A DNA stretch of 64,000 nt from Cupriavidus consociatus (lineage in GTDB: Bacteria > Pseudomonadota > Gammaproteobacteria > Burkholderiales > Burkholderiaceae): the NCBI RefSeq assembly GCF_017814975.1, contig NZ_JAGIQA010000011.1, positions 184,316 through 248,315 of the forward strand, read 5' to 3'. Shown here one piece after another: positions 8,650-17,376 of the stretch; the first letter of the stretch is position 1, and the number at the start of each line of letters is the position of its first letter. Below the pieces are notes generated by a model. That model was not told the origin of the DNA, ran no database searches, and saw only the letters and a list, made by a program, of their open reading frames with translations. The position numbers and the translations under genes are program-made.

Positions 8650-9624
8650 ATGATCAAGGTATTGGGAATCGACGAGATTGTCTACGGCGCGGATGACTTT
8701 GACGCCTGCCGTGGCTTTTTCTCGGACTGGGGCCTGGCCATCAAGCGCGATGACGCGCAGGGCCTGGACTTCGAAACGCTGAACGGCTGCCGCGTGCTGG
8801 TGCGCCGCATCGACGATCCGTCGCTGCCGCCCGCGATCGAGGCCGGCCCGACGCTGCGCGAAGTGGTGTGGGGTGTCGAATCGCTGGCATCGCTCGATCA
8901 TCTGGCCGGCGCGATCGCCGATGCGCCGGGCTTCATCAGGCAAGGCGAAGGCGACACGCTGCGCATCGGCTGCACGGACCCGAACGGCCTGGCCGTGCGC
9001 TTCCAGGTCACGCGCAAGCATGACGTGCAGGTCGAATGCGCGCTGATGAACACGTGGAACGACAAGCCGCGCATGAACCAGCGCAGCCCGATCTACGACC
9101 ACGCCACGCCGATCGAAGTCGGCCACGTGGTGTTCTTTGTGAAGGACGTCAAGGCCACCGAGCAGTTCTATGTAGAGAAGTTCGGTTTCGTGCCCTCCGA
9201 CCGCTATCCGGACCGTGGCGCGTTCCTGCGCTGCTCGGCGGACGGCGGCCACCATGACCTGTTCCTGCTGCAGCTGCCTGAACCGAAGAGCGGCCTGAAC
9301 CACGTCGCCTTCACCGTGCGCGATATCCATGAAGTGTTCGGCGGCGGCATGCATGTCTCGCGCAAGGGCTGGGACACGCAGCTAGGCCCGGGCCGGCATC
9401 CGATTTCTTCGGCTTACTTCTGGTACTTCAAGAATCCCGCCGGCGGTTTGATCGAGTACTACGCCGATGAAGACCAGCTCGACGAACACTGGGAGCCGCG
9501 CGCCTTCGAACCGGGCCCGACCATGTTCGCCGAATGGGCGATCGAGGGCGGCATCGACGGCAACACCCGCCGCCAGAAGAACGCGGGCGGCCCGGCAGGC
9601 AAGTTCCTGACCGAGAAGCGGTAA
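8650..9624 (+). CDS. VOC-family protein, type I extradiol dioxygenase-like
   Basis: A 324-residue protein starting at ATG 8650 after GGAGAGAAG. Two vicinal-oxygen-chelate modules are visible: a degenerate N-terminal one (about 5-120) and a metal-binding C-terminal one (about 150-290). The second holds the usual 2-His-1-Glu set: His in VGHVVFF, His in GLNHVAFT and Glu in LIEYYAD. This is the arrangement of iron-dependent extradiol ring-cleavage enzymes such as 2,3-dihydroxybiphenyl dioxygenase. It probably opens a catecholic intermediate made by the Rieske oxygenase and SDR. The C-terminal tail (290-324) is rich in Gly and charged residues. Confidence 0.85.
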   Translation: MIKVLGIDEIVYGADDFDACRGFFSDWGLAIKRDDAQGLDFETLNGCRVLVRRIDDPSLPPAIEAGPTLREVVWGVESLASLDHLAGAIADAPGFIRQGEGDTLRIGCTDPNGLAVRFQVTRKHDVQVECALMNTWNDKPRMNQRSPIYDHATPIEVGHVVFFVKDVKATEQFYVEKFGFVPSDRYPDRGAFLRCSADGGHHDLFLLQLPEPKSGLNHVAFTVRDIHEVFGGGMHVSRKGWDTQLGPGRHPISSAYFWYFKNPAGGLIEYYADEDQLDEHWEPRAFEPGPTMFAEWAIEGGIDGNTRRQKNAGGPAGKFLTEKR

Positions 9625-9653
9625 GCAGAGAAGCGCAACAGAAGGAAGCAGCA

Positions 9654-10610
9654 ATGAGTGCCCACCAGTCCCTGACCCTGCGCGTCCAGGCCATGCGCTT
9701 TGAAGCGCGCGGCGTGGTCAGCATCGAACTGCAAGATCCCGAAGGGAAGACCCTGCCCGAGTACAGCCCGGGCGCCCATATCGACCTGCACCTGGGCAAC
9801 GGCCTGGTGCGCAGCTACTCGCTGTGCGGCGCGCCGGAAGCGCGCAACCGCTACACCGTGGGCGTGCTGCTGGACCGCGGCAGCCGCGGCGGTTCGCGCT
9901 ACGTGCACGAGCAGCTGCGCGTGGGTGCCACGCTGACGGTGGGTGCGCCGCGCAATAACTTCGAGCTGGACGAGAGCGCCGCGCACACCGTGCTCGTGGC
10001 CGGCGGCATCGGCGTCACGCCGATCGTGTGCATGGCGCGCCGGCTGGCGGAACTGGGCAAGTCGTTCACGCTGGTCTACTGCGCGCGTTCGCGCGCCGAG
10101 GCGGCGTTCGTCGAAACGCTGTCGGCCTACGGCGACGCGGTGCGCTTCCACTTCGACGACGAAGCGGGCGCGCCGCCGGACCTGAAGGCCATGCTGGGCG
10201 ATCAGGACGCGCAGACGCACTTCTACTGCTGCGGCCCCGGCCCGATGCTGAATGCGTTCGAGGCGGCATGCGAGGCGCATGCCTACCCCAACGTCCATAT
10301 CGAGCGCTTTGCCGCCGACCCCTCGACCGAGGCGGTGCAGGAAGGTGAATACGTGGTGCAGCTGTCGCGCACCGGCTCGCTGGTCAAGGTGCCGTCGGGC
10401 AAGTCGCTGCTCGATGCGCTGCTCGATTCCGGCGTGGAAGTCGAGTACAGCTGCCGCGAAGGTGTGTGCGGCTCGTGCGAGACCGCCGTGCTGGAAGGCT
10501 GCCCGGACCACCGCGACAGCGTGCTGAGCAACAGCGAGCGCGCCAGCAACAAGACCATGATGGTATGCGTGTCGGGGTGCAAGGGCAGCAAGCTGGTGCT
10601 GGACTTGTAA
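9654..10610 (+). CDS. Ferredoxin-NAD(P) reductase of the phthalate dioxygenase reductase/VanB type
   Basis: A 318-residue reductase starting at ATG 9654 after GAAGGAAG. Domains in order: flavin-binding barrel with RSYSLCG (about residues 55-61), pyridine-nucleotide domain with VAGGIGVTPI (about 115-124), and C-terminal plant-type [2Fe-2S] domain with C-REGV-CGS-C and a later Cys in VCVSGC. This is the class IA layout that feeds electrons straight from NAD(P)H to a Rieske oxygenase, so it is the natural partner of the protein encoded at 474-1544, nine genes upstream. It starts 29 bases after the dioxygenase gene. Confidence 0.92.
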   Translation: MSAHQSLTLRVQAMRFEARGVVSIELQDPEGKTLPEYSPGAHIDLHLGNGLVRSYSLCGAPEARNRYTVGVLLDRGSRGGSRYVHEQLRVGATLTVGAPRNNFELDESAAHTVLVAGGIGVTPIVCMARRLAELGKSFTLVYCARSRAEAAFVETLSAYGDAVRFHFDDEAGAPPDLKAMLGDQDAQTHFYCCGPGPMLNAFEAACEAHAYPNVHIERFAADPSTEAVQEGEYVVQLSRTGSLVKVPSGKSLLDALLDSGVEVEYSCREGVCGSCETAVLEGCPDHRDSVLSNSERASNKTMMVCVSGCKGSKLVLDL

Positions 10611-10638
10611 TTCGGCCTTGTAATTCCGCGATTGTGTT

Positions 10639-10668
10639 CTCCCCTCTCCCGCGCGCGGGAGAGGGGAG
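10639..10668. repeat. Perfect 30-bp palindrome (dispersed repeat copy 1)
   Basis: The arms CTCCCCTCTCCCGCG and their reverse complement meet with no spacer. Near-identical copies are at 22171-22200 and 25235-25266. It lies between the reductase and MFS genes and would form a strong hairpin in RNA, so it could act as a partial terminator or mRNA-stabilising element inside the operon. It is of the REP-like class found scattered in many proteobacteria. Confidence 0.85.
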
Positions 10669-10698
10669 CAACCCCCGACGAATCAACCGAGAAGTACC

Positions 10699-12162
10699 GT
10701 GTTCACCCAGAGACAAGACGCAGCGTCCCCCGGCGCACCGGTGGCCGCCACCGCAGGTATCGTGACCACGGCCGACAGTGCCGGCCAAAGCGCCGCGGCC
10801 GCCGCCCGCGGCAGCGCGGTCACGCGCGGCAACATCGTCGCCCGCATCGAACGCATGCCGGGCAACGCCATGCATATCCGCGCCCGGCTGCTGATCGGCC
10901 TGGCCACCTTCTTCGACGGCTTCGACGTCATCGCCATTGCCGCCACGCTGCCGCTGCTGATCGCGCAGTGGTCGCTGACGCCAGTGCAGGTCGGCGTCCT
11001 GATCGCCGCGCCGTCGGTCGGCCAGCTGGTCGGGGCGCTGCTGTTCCCGGGGCTGGCCGAGCGCTTCGGGCGGCTGCGCTCGATCGGCTGGAGCGCGGGC
11101 ATCATCGGCCTGATGAGCATTGCCTGCGGCCTGGCGCCGTCGTTCGAGATCTTCCTGCTGCTGCGCATCGTGCAGGGCCTGGGCCTCGGCGGCGAACTGC
11201 CGGTCGCCGCTACCTATATCAACGAAGTCACGCGCGCGCATGGCCGCGGTCGCTTCGTGCTGCTGTACGAGGTGGTGTTCCCGATCGGCCTGATGGTGTC
11301 CAACGGCGTCGGTGCCTGGCTGGTGCCGCATTACGGCTGGGAGGTGATGTACTTCATCGGCGGCGTGCCGCTGGTGCTGTTCTTCATCTTGAAGCGCGTG
11401 ATCCCCGAATCGCCGCGCTGGCTGGCCGAGAAGGGCCGCCTGGAAGAGGCCGACGCCGCGCTGCGCGCGTTCGAGGCGCGCGCCAGGGGCCCGCTGCCGC
11501 CGCCGCAGAACGCCAGCGCCTACGACCGCATGACCCAGCACCCGCGCCGCCGCGTGCGCGACCTCGTCAGCAAGGCCTATCTGGGCCGCACGATCGCGGT
11601 GTGGATGCTGTGGGCGACCTGCGGCTTTATCCAGTACGGCCTGTCGACGTGGCTGCCCACGGTTTACAAGACCGTCTACCACGCGCCGCTGCAACTGGCG
11701 CTGAACCTGGCCGCGGGCGCTTCGGTGCTGGGCGTGGTGGGCTCGCTGGTGTGCGCGATGATCGTCGACAAGGTCGGCCGCAAGCCGGTGATCAACGTGT
11801 CGTTCCTGCTGTGCGCGCTGTCGCTGGTGCTGGCCGGCGTGTTCCACGCCTCGTCGGTGTACGTGGTGGCGACCTTCTGCGCGCTGGCGATGGGCTTCCT
11901 GGCCAGCGGCTTCATCACCGCCTACGTCTATACGCCCGAGCTATACCCGACCAGCGTGCGAGCGATGGGGTGCGGCCTGGGCGGCGCCTGGCTGAAGCTG
12001 GCCGCAATCTTCGCGCCGACGCTGATCGCCGGCACCATCGGCAACGGCACGCTCAATGTGGCGTTCTTCGCGCTGGCCGTGGTGCCCGCGCTGGCAGCCG
12101 TCACCGTTCACTGCTTCGGTATCGAGACCAAGGGGCAGGTGCTGGAGGAACTGGAGGTCTGA
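10699..12162 (+). CDS. MFS transporter, aromatic acid:H+ symporter (AAHS) type
   Basis: A 487-residue membrane protein read from a GTG at 10699; an ATG at 10855 would remove most of a non-conserved N-terminal extension. About twelve hydrophobic segments are visible. TM1 contains FFDGFDV, the D-G-F/Y-D signature of AAHS transporters such as PcaK and BenK, and the loop between TM2 and TM3 has GLAERFGRLR. It should import the aromatic acid that feeds the Rieske oxygenase pathway. It is the last gene of the operon and is followed by a good terminator. Confidence 0.86.
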   Translation: MFTQRQDAASPGAPVAATAGIVTTADSAGQSAAAAARGSAVTRGNIVARIERMPGNAMHIRARLLIGLATFFDGFDVIAIAATLPLLIAQWSLTPVQVGVLIAAPSVGQLVGALLFPGLAERFGRLRSIGWSAGIIGLMSIACGLAPSFEIFLLLRIVQGLGLGGELPVAATYINEVTRAHGRGRFVLLYEVVFPIGLMVSNGVGAWLVPHYGWEVMYFIGGVPLVLFFILKRVIPESPRWLAEKGRLEEADAALRAFEARARGPLPPPQNASAYDRMTQHPRRRVRDLVSKAYLGRTIAVWMLWATCGFIQYGLSTWLPTVYKTVYHAPLQLALNLAAGASVLGVVGSLVCAMIVDKVGRKPVINVSFLLCALSLVLAGVFHASSVYVVATFCALAMGFLASGFITAYVYTPELYPTSVRAMGCGLGGAWLKLAAIFAPTLIAGTIGNGTLNVAFFALAVVPALAAVTVHCFGIETKGQVLEELEV

Positions 12163-12192
12163 ACGGGCGCGTGCTCGTCCCGTTCATCCTTG

Positions 12193-12228
12193 AAGGCCGC
12201 GCCGGGATTCCGGGGCGGCCTTTTTTCT
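12193..12228 (+). terminator. Rho-independent terminator of the Rieske operon
   Basis: Arms AAGGCCGC and GCGGCCTT are separated by a GC-rich loop and followed by a run of T. It sits 31 bases after the MFS stop and just before the convergent Bug receptor gene, so it closes the operon and may serve both strands. Confidence 0.8.
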
Positions 12229-12233
12229 TCGCA

Positions 12234-13187
12234 TCAGCTCATGCGCGTGCCGGTGACGGCAACGACCTTGGCCCACCGCGCGATCTCGCCCTGCAGGAAC
12301 TGCCTGAACTGCGCGGCGTCATTGCCCACCGGCACCAGGCCCTCGCCGCTCAGCCGCTTGCGCATCGCCGGCGAAGCCACCGCGGCCCGCACCGCTTTCT
12401 CCAGGTGCGCCACCACGTCGGCCGGCATGCCGGCCGGGCCGAGCAGGCCGTACCACGAGCTGTAGTCGAACCCGGGCAGCACGTCGGCAATCGACGCGAC
12501 CTCGGGAAACGCGGCCAGGCGCTTCGGGCTGCTCACGCCCAGCCCCTTGACCTTGCCGGCCTGCAACAGCGGCTGCACCGTGGCGACGTTGCCCAGCAGC
12601 AGGTCCGCCTGGCCGGCAACCACGTCGGCCACGGCCGGTGCCGCGCCCTTGTAAGGCACGCTGACAAGATCGATGCCGGCCTCATGCTTGAGCATTTCGC
12701 CGGCCAGGTGGTTGGCGCTGCCGATGCCGGCCACCGCGAGGCTGAGCTTGCCTGGCCGGGACTTGGCCAGCGCGACCAGTTCGCGCACGTTGTTCGCACC
12801 CAGGTCCGGCCGCGACACCAGCAGCAGCGGAGAGCTGGCGATCAGCGACACTGGCGTGAAGTCCTTGAGCGGATCGAACGGCTTCTTCTCGAACAGCGCG
12901 GGATTGATCGCGTGGCTGGTGTAGCTGAGCAGCAGCGTGCTGCCGTCCGGCTCGGCCTTGGCCACGGCCGTTGCGGCAATATTGCCCGCCGCGCCGCCGC
13001 GGTTCTCGACGATGAAGGATTGCCTGAGGCGCTGCTCCAGTTCGGCGGCCAGTGCGCGGGCCACCAGGTCGGTGCCTCCGCCGGGCGTGGCGCCGACCAG
13101 CACCCTGGTTACCGCAGGCGCGGCACGCAGGCCGGCCGGCAGCAATGTGCCGGCGGCCAGCAGCGCGAGGAATTCGCGTCGTTGCAT
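12234..13187 (-). CDS. Bug/TTT-family periplasmic substrate-binding protein
   Basis: A 317-residue secreted receptor. The N-terminus (MQRREFLALLAAG, ending about LRAAP) is a signal peptide with a twin-Arg-like start. The mature part has the family marks GATPGGGTDLVAR, IVENRGGAAGN and SVPYKGAAPAVADV. Such proteins bind carboxylates for tripartite tricarboxylate transporters, but no tctA or tctB genes are nearby, so it is an orphan receptor. It lies immediately downstream of the TauD-like gene on the same strand, so they probably form one unit. Confidence 0.9.
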   Translation of the reverse strand: MQRREFLALLAAGTLLPAGLRAAPAVTRVLVGATPGGGTDLVARALAAELEQRLRQSFIVENRGGAAGNIAATAVAKAEPDGSTLLLSYTSHAINPALFEKKPFDPLKDFTPVSLIASSPLLLVSRPDLGANNVRELVALAKSRPGKLSLAVAGIGSANHLAGEMLKHEAGIDLVSVPYKGAAPAVADVVAGQADLLLGNVATVQPLLQAGKVKGLGVSSPKRLAAFPEVASIADVLPGFDYSSWYGLLGPAGMPADVVAHLEKAVRAAVASPAMRKRLSGEGLVPVGNDAAQFRQFLQGEIARWAKVVAVTGTRMS

Positions 13188-13260
13188 GGTTTGTCTCCGT
13201 TTCTCTCGTTATGGTTCTGGCGATGGGGGGATCGCTGTCGGCTGGTTGCCGCCGCGGCGT

Positions 13261-14433
13261 TCAGGCGGCAGTCACTTCGGCTGCGCTGGTTGCCTGGGCG
13301 GCCAGGATGCGCGCCATGTCTTCCTGTCGCACCAGCGGGCGCCAGGTTTCGAACAGCATGCCGAGCGCTGCCGCCTGGCGCTTCTCATAGCCGAGGAAGG
13401 CCTGCGTGATGGCGCTGCCGCGCACGCCGCCGCGTACCGATCCCGCCCGCACGTCGCCGTAGTACTCCTTCCAGTCGTCCGGCAGCGGCTGCGAGCCGGG
13501 CACGGCCAGCCACAGGCGGAACAAATGGCGCTTGCGGTCCGGTTCTTCATGGTCTTCGAAGGGCGTGCGCGAATGCAGCGTGACGTAGTTGTTCAGCAGC
13601 TGCATGTCGCCCTGTTCCAGTTCCATGGTGAAGCAGAGTTCGTCGCTGGGCATCAGTGCGTCGAGCAGGTCCAGTGCCTCGACCTGTGCCGGCGTCAGGC
13701 GCGGCAGTTCCGGGAAATCGCGCTGGGCGGCGTCGGTGTTCTTGCGGTTGGTGCGCGCCGAGAAGAATTCCGGATGGCTGCCGAAGATCGGGCAGCGGTA
13801 GTAGGGCGGCTGCGACGGGTCCTGCGTGCCCTGGTAGCTGTGGAAGAACGTGCCTTCGAGCACCGGGATCAGGTCCGGGCGCCGCTGCTGCACTGCCTCG
13901 TAGAGCGCGATCGAGCTGATCACCTTGCTGGTGCCGCCGGACCTGGCGGTGCGGCGGCATAGCAGGCCCACCACATCGCAGGAGTCCTGGTGGAAGTCGA
14001 GCCCGGCATTGGTGTTATAGCCGCGCCCGCCCTTGACCTTGTACTCGCCGCCCTCGTTGCGCACGTCGTTCATGAATTCGCTGGCGCGGTTCTGCGTGCG
14101 TCCCACGCCCATGTAGAGGCTCATGCCCCAGTAGGCGAGGCGCGATTCTTCCTCGGTCCATTCGTCGACGGGAAAGCCCTTGACCAGGCACATGCCCCAG
14201 CCGCCTTGCGTGATGTCGATGGCCCGCTTGAGCACGCCGCGCGCGGCCTCGTTCAGCGGGAAGTCGGCCTGTTCCATGTCCAGCAGCGGCTTGCCCAGTG
14301 TTCTCGCGTGGCTGAGGGCGTCGCGCATGCCCTGGATCTCGGCTTCGGTCATGCGCAAGACCCAGCTACGGTCTTCGCGGGCATGGCGGGCGGTCCAGGG
14401 CAGGGGGCGTTTGGAAGTGGCGATGGCTGGCAT
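13261..14433 (-). CDS. TauD/TfdA-family 2-oxoglutarate-dependent dioxygenase
   Basis: A 390-residue protein with the Fe(II) motif H148-Q-D150 and a distal His at about 287 in VTLHSRT; an Arg near 306 (HLFRLWL) should bind 2-oxoglutarate. The family oxidises small acids, sulfonates or quaternary amines with decarboxylation of 2-oxoglutarate. The length is nearer to the gamma-butyrobetaine hydroxylase-like members than to E. coli TauD (about 283). It is divergent from a LysR gene and followed by a Bug receptor gene, which suggests uptake and oxidation of one acid. The substrate is unknown. Confidence 0.85.
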   Translation of the reverse strand: MPAIATSKRPLPWTARHAREDRSWVLRMTEAEIQGMRDALSHARTLGKPLLDMEQADFPLNEAARGVLKRAIDITQGGWGMCLVKGFPVDEWTEEESRLAYWGMSLYMGVGRTQNRASEFMNDVRNEGGEYKVKGGRGYNTNAGLDFHQDSCDVVGLLCRRTARSGGTSKVISSIALYEAVQQRRPDLIPVLEGTFFHSYQGTQDPSQPPYYRCPIFGSHPEFFSARTNRKNTDAAQRDFPELPRLTPAQVEALDLLDALMPSDELCFTMELEQGDMQLLNNYVTLHSRTPFEDHEEPDRKRHLFRLWLAVPGSQPLPDDWKEYYGDVRAGSVRGGVRGSAITQAFLGYEKRQAAALGMLFETWRPLVRQEDMARILAAQATSAAEVTAA

Positions 14434-14450
14434 GTCTGTGGTCTCCTCTG

Positions 14451-14482
14451 TATAGGGCTATAGGGCTATAGGGCTATAGGGC
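14451..14482. repeat. Four perfect tandem copies of octamer TATAGGGC
   Basis: Four head-to-tail 8-bp units lie between the divergent dioxygenase and LysR genes, 18 bases from the dioxygenase start. Each unit contains a -10-like TATAGG. Slipped-strand changes in copy number could alter promoter spacing; that effect is inferred. Confidence 0.9.
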
Positions 14483-14564
14483 GCGCAACGTTGGAACCGA
14501 GTCTATCGGGCTTGCCTATCATTAGAAAAGCGAACATATTTGAGCTTCTTCGTAAGAGTTTTTG

Positions 14565-15464
14565 ATGAAGATTGAGACCTTCCATACGCTTGAAGCGGTG
14601 CTGCAGACCGGTACATTCGCGGGTGCGGCGCGCCAGGCCAACGTCACGCCGAGCGCCGTCAGCATGCAGATGAAGCATCTGGAGCGGTATCTGGGCAGGC
14701 CGCTGTTCGACCGCTCCGGGCTGCAGGCGCGGCCGAACCAGCTGGCTCACGAGGTGGCCGACACCATGCGCCAGGCGCTGCAAAGCCTGGAGGCATTGCG
14801 CGTCGGCGGCGGGTTGGTGGTGGAGGGGGTGGTGCGGCTCGGGGTGATCGAATCGCTGCAGCCGGTCGTCCTGCCCGGCATCGTGCGCCATGTCCGGGAA
14901 CGTCATCCCCGGCTCGAACTGCGGCTGGTGCGCGGGCGCAGCAGCACGCTGACGGCGTCGGTCAAGGCCGGGGATATCGACGCCGCCCTGGTGGCACAAC
15001 CGGTATCGGGCGGTTCGGCACGGCTGCGCTGGACGCCGATGATGCGGCGCGAACTTGTGATGATTGCGCCCCCTGGCGCGACCGAGACCAACGTGGCGTC
15101 GCTGTTCCGCCTTTACGACTGGATCCGCTATGACCGGAATACCGTGTCAGGCGCCATGGCAGCGCAGTTCGTGCATGCACACGTCTCCGAGATCCGCGGC
15201 ACGCTGGAATTCGACAGCGCGCCCGCAATCGTGGCGATGGTCAGTGGGGGGCTCGGGGTGTCGATCCTGCAGGGCCCCGATCCGACGCTGGTGCAGAACT
15301 ACCCCGTGCGCCTGGTACGGCTGGGCCGCGCGGCGCCGGTGCTGACGCTGTCGATGGTGACGCGCAAGGGCGATGACGATAACCGCTCGGTGGCGGCGGT
15401 GCGCGATGCGATGCGGCTGACGCTGGCCGCATACCAGCGCCAGCAGGTGGCCGGGCGGCACTGA
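14565..15464 (+). CDS. LysR-family transcriptional regulator
   Basis: A 299-residue regulator; ATG at 14565 chosen (a TTG lies just before it). The N-terminal winged HTH (about 3-62) shows ETFHTLEAVLQTGTFAGAAR and TPSAVSMQMKHLE; a periplasmic-binding-protein-like effector domain follows (about 90-295). It is divergent from the TauD-like dioxygenase gene at 13261-14433, the classical arrangement for a LysR activator of the neighbouring operon. The octamer repeat lies between the two. Confidence 0.92.
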   Translation: MKIETFHTLEAVLQTGTFAGAARQANVTPSAVSMQMKHLERYLGRPLFDRSGLQARPNQLAHEVADTMRQALQSLEALRVGGGLVVEGVVRLGVIESLQPVVLPGIVRHVRERHPRLELRLVRGRSSTLTASVKAGDIDAALVAQPVSGGSARLRWTPMMRRELVMIAPPGATETNVASLFRLYDWIRYDRNTVSGAMAAQFVHAHVSEIRGTLEFDSAPAIVAMVSGGLGVSILQGPDPTLVQNYPVRLVRLGRAAPVLTLSMVTRKGDDDNRSVAAVRDAMRLTLAAYQRQQVAGRH

Positions 15465-15487
15465 GGCGCGCCGGGCTCCCTTTCTGC

Positions 15488-16003
15488 TCAGGCCTGCGCC
15501 CGCAGCAGCTTGCGCAGCCCCTGATAAACCGCCTCCCTTTCCTCCGGCGACAGCATCCGGATCACTTCCGCCTGGCCCTTGCGAGCCAGCGGCATCACCT
15601 GGTCGTGCAGCGTCGCCCCGGCTTCGGTGATGGCGCAGATCAGCTTCTTGCGCGGGGTGTTGCCGGCCGACGTCAGCCGGACCAGCCCGCGGTCTTCCAG
15701 CAGCCGCAGCGTGCGGCTGACCAGTGCCTTGTCCGAGGTCGATTGCGTGACCAGCTCGGAGAAGGGCAGTTCTTTCGCATGCGCCAGCAGCGCCAGAATG
15801 CGCCACTCCGGCACGGTCAGGCCGAACTGCTCGGCGTAGGGCTTGGTAACGGTGCTGCGCAGCACCGTCACCAGCTGGCTCAGCATCGTAGTGAGGAAAT
15901 TATCGACGGTCAGGCCGTTGCCGGCCTCGTCGAGGTCGGTCCACGGGCTGGCAATCAGGTCTGGCGCGGGCTGGCCCTGGGCGGGCGCGGCGTCACGGGG
16001 CAT
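15488..16003 (-). CDS. MarR-family transcriptional regulator
   Basis: A 171-residue protein with a winged-helix core (about 55-140) containing TVPEWRILALLAHAKELPFSE and SDKALVSRTLRLLEDRGLV. MarR proteins are usually repressors that release DNA on binding phenolic ligands. It is convergent with the LysR gene and divergent from the Bug receptor gene at 16329, so it may control that receptor and the molybdenum hydroxylase operon behind it. Confidence 0.9.
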   Translation of the reverse strand: MPRDAAPAQGQPAPDLIASPWTDLDEAGNGLTVDNFLTTMLSQLVTVLRSTVTKPYAEQFGLTVPEWRILALLAHAKELPFSELVTQSTSDKALVSRTLRLLEDRGLVRLTSAGNTPRKKLICAITEAGATLHDQVMPLARKGQAEVIRMLSPEEREAVYQGLRKLLRAQA

Positions 16004-16328
16004 GCGGTCCTCTTGTCTGGTGTCTGCCGGCCGGGCTTGTCCGGGCCGGTGGGCGGCCAGATTGTCTCACAGGCGACAGCGAGTCCGGCACCAATGTCTC
16101 GTCATTTTCAGTGGGGAAAAATCCATCGTCACACATCAAAAGTCAATTGGTGATTTCAGTAAGTTGAGTTGTCAATATTGGGGACCTACAGTAAGTACGT
16201 TCCTGATGTGAACATGCGTTTTGCTAATAAAACATCCGTAGAGATGTGATCCCCGAGCCAACCCCGTTTTCGCGGTGCGCACAACAGCCCACTCCAACGC
16301 CGCGAATGCGCCCCCACAGGAATTGTTG
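16004..16328. promoter_or_regulatory. Divergent intergenic region with palindromic element
   Basis: This 325-bp AT-richer stretch separates MarR from the Bug receptor gene. It contains the element at 16216-16235 (GTTTT, six bases, AAAAC), similar to the one at 15-34, and an interrupted TTGA/TCAA repeat near 16164-16175. I see no gene in it. It should hold both promoters. Confidence 0.5.
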
Positions 16329-17318
16329 ATGAGACATGATCGCCCCCGCCGTCTTTTCCTTGCCGCCACTGCCATGGCAGCGATCACACTTGCCGCGGGC
16401 AGCGCGGTGGCCGCGCCCTATCCGGCAAAGACCGTGACCATGGTCGTGGCCTATCCGCCGGGCGGCGATACCGACGCCATGGCGCGGCTGTACGCCGACA
16501 AGCTGTCCGCGCGCCTGAAGCAGCCGGTGATCGTCGAGAACCGACCGGGCGCAGGCGGCGTGGTCGGTGCCAGCTTTGTCAGCCGGGCGCCTGCCGACGG
16601 CTACACGCTGCTCTACACGCCGAACCCGTTCACGCTGGCACCGATGGTCCTCAAACTGGCGCCCGCGGCCAGCTACGACCCGCTGCACGGCTTCACGCCG
16701 GTGATCCACACCGCGGTGCAGGCGGTGCTGCTGGTGGCCAACCCGGCCGCGGGCGTCAAGACCGTGCCGGAGATGATCGCGGCGGCCAGGGCGGGCAAGG
16801 CCTTTACCTATGGCAGCCCGGGTGCCGGGTCGCCGATGCACGTCGCCGGCGAAATGCTGAACCGCGCCGCCGGCGTGAAGATCCAGCACGTGCCGTACAA
16901 GGGCGTGGCGCCGGCAGTCAATGACGTGGTGGCAGGGCATGTGAACTTCGCCTACGTCACGCTAGGGCCGGTCGCGCAGTACATCAACACCGGCCGCCTG
17001 ATCCCGCTGGCGATCACGGACGCGAAGCGCTCGTCGCTCCTGCCCAACGTGCCGACGCTGGCGGAGCTTGGCTACAAGGATGTGGTGGTCGGCGCCTGGC
17101 ATGGCGTGATGGCGCCCAGGGGCACGCCGCCGGAAGTGGTCAAGGTGCTGAACCAGCAGCTCAACGAAGTCATCCGCCTGCCCGATGTGGCCGAGAAGAT
17201 GGCCACCTTCGGCGCCATCCCGGTGGGCGGCGCGCCGGCCGCGCTCGACAAGGTCAACGCGGGCGACTACGAGCGCCTGGGCAAGGTGATCCGCGATCTC
17301 GGGATCACCGCGGAGTGA
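16329..17318 (+). CDS. Bug/TTT-family periplasmic substrate-binding protein
   Basis: A 329-residue protein from ATG 16329. A clear signal peptide (RRLFLAATAMAAITLAAG, cut after AVAA) precedes the Bug fold: VAYPPGGDTDAMAR, IVENRPGAGGVVG and HVPYKGVAPAVND. It ends in the family-typical RDLGITAE. It is 58 bases upstream of the molybdenum hydroxylase genes on the same strand, so it probably binds the substrate, or a relative of the substrate, of that enzyme. No membrane partner genes are near. Confidence 0.92.
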   Translation: MRHDRPRRLFLAATAMAAITLAAGSAVAAPYPAKTVTMVVAYPPGGDTDAMARLYADKLSARLKQPVIVENRPGAGGVVGASFVSRAPADGYTLLYTPNPFTLAPMVLKLAPAASYDPLHGFTPVIHTAVQAVLLVANPAAGVKTVPEMIAAARAGKAFTYGSPGAGSPMHVAGEMLNRAAGVKIQHVPYKGVAPAVNDVVAGHVNFAYVTLGPVAQYINTGRLIPLAITDAKRSSLLPNVPTLAELGYKDVVVGAWHGVMAPRGTPPEVVKVLNQQLNEVIRLPDVAEKMATFGAIPVGGAPAALDKVNAGDYERLGKVIRDLGITAE

Positions 17319-17376
17319 GGGCAGCCAGCGCATTCATGCAACACGTAATTTGCCACACGACACGCAGGAGGCCGGC

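Noticed and set aside
10632..13409. 925-codon + strand frame over the MFS and Bug genes
   Set aside because: Overlaps in the wrong frame two well-supported genes on opposite strands and crosses their terminator; the product has no recognisable domain.
14451..14482. Origin iterons
   Set aside because: Octamer units are too short and no replication initiator gene is present.
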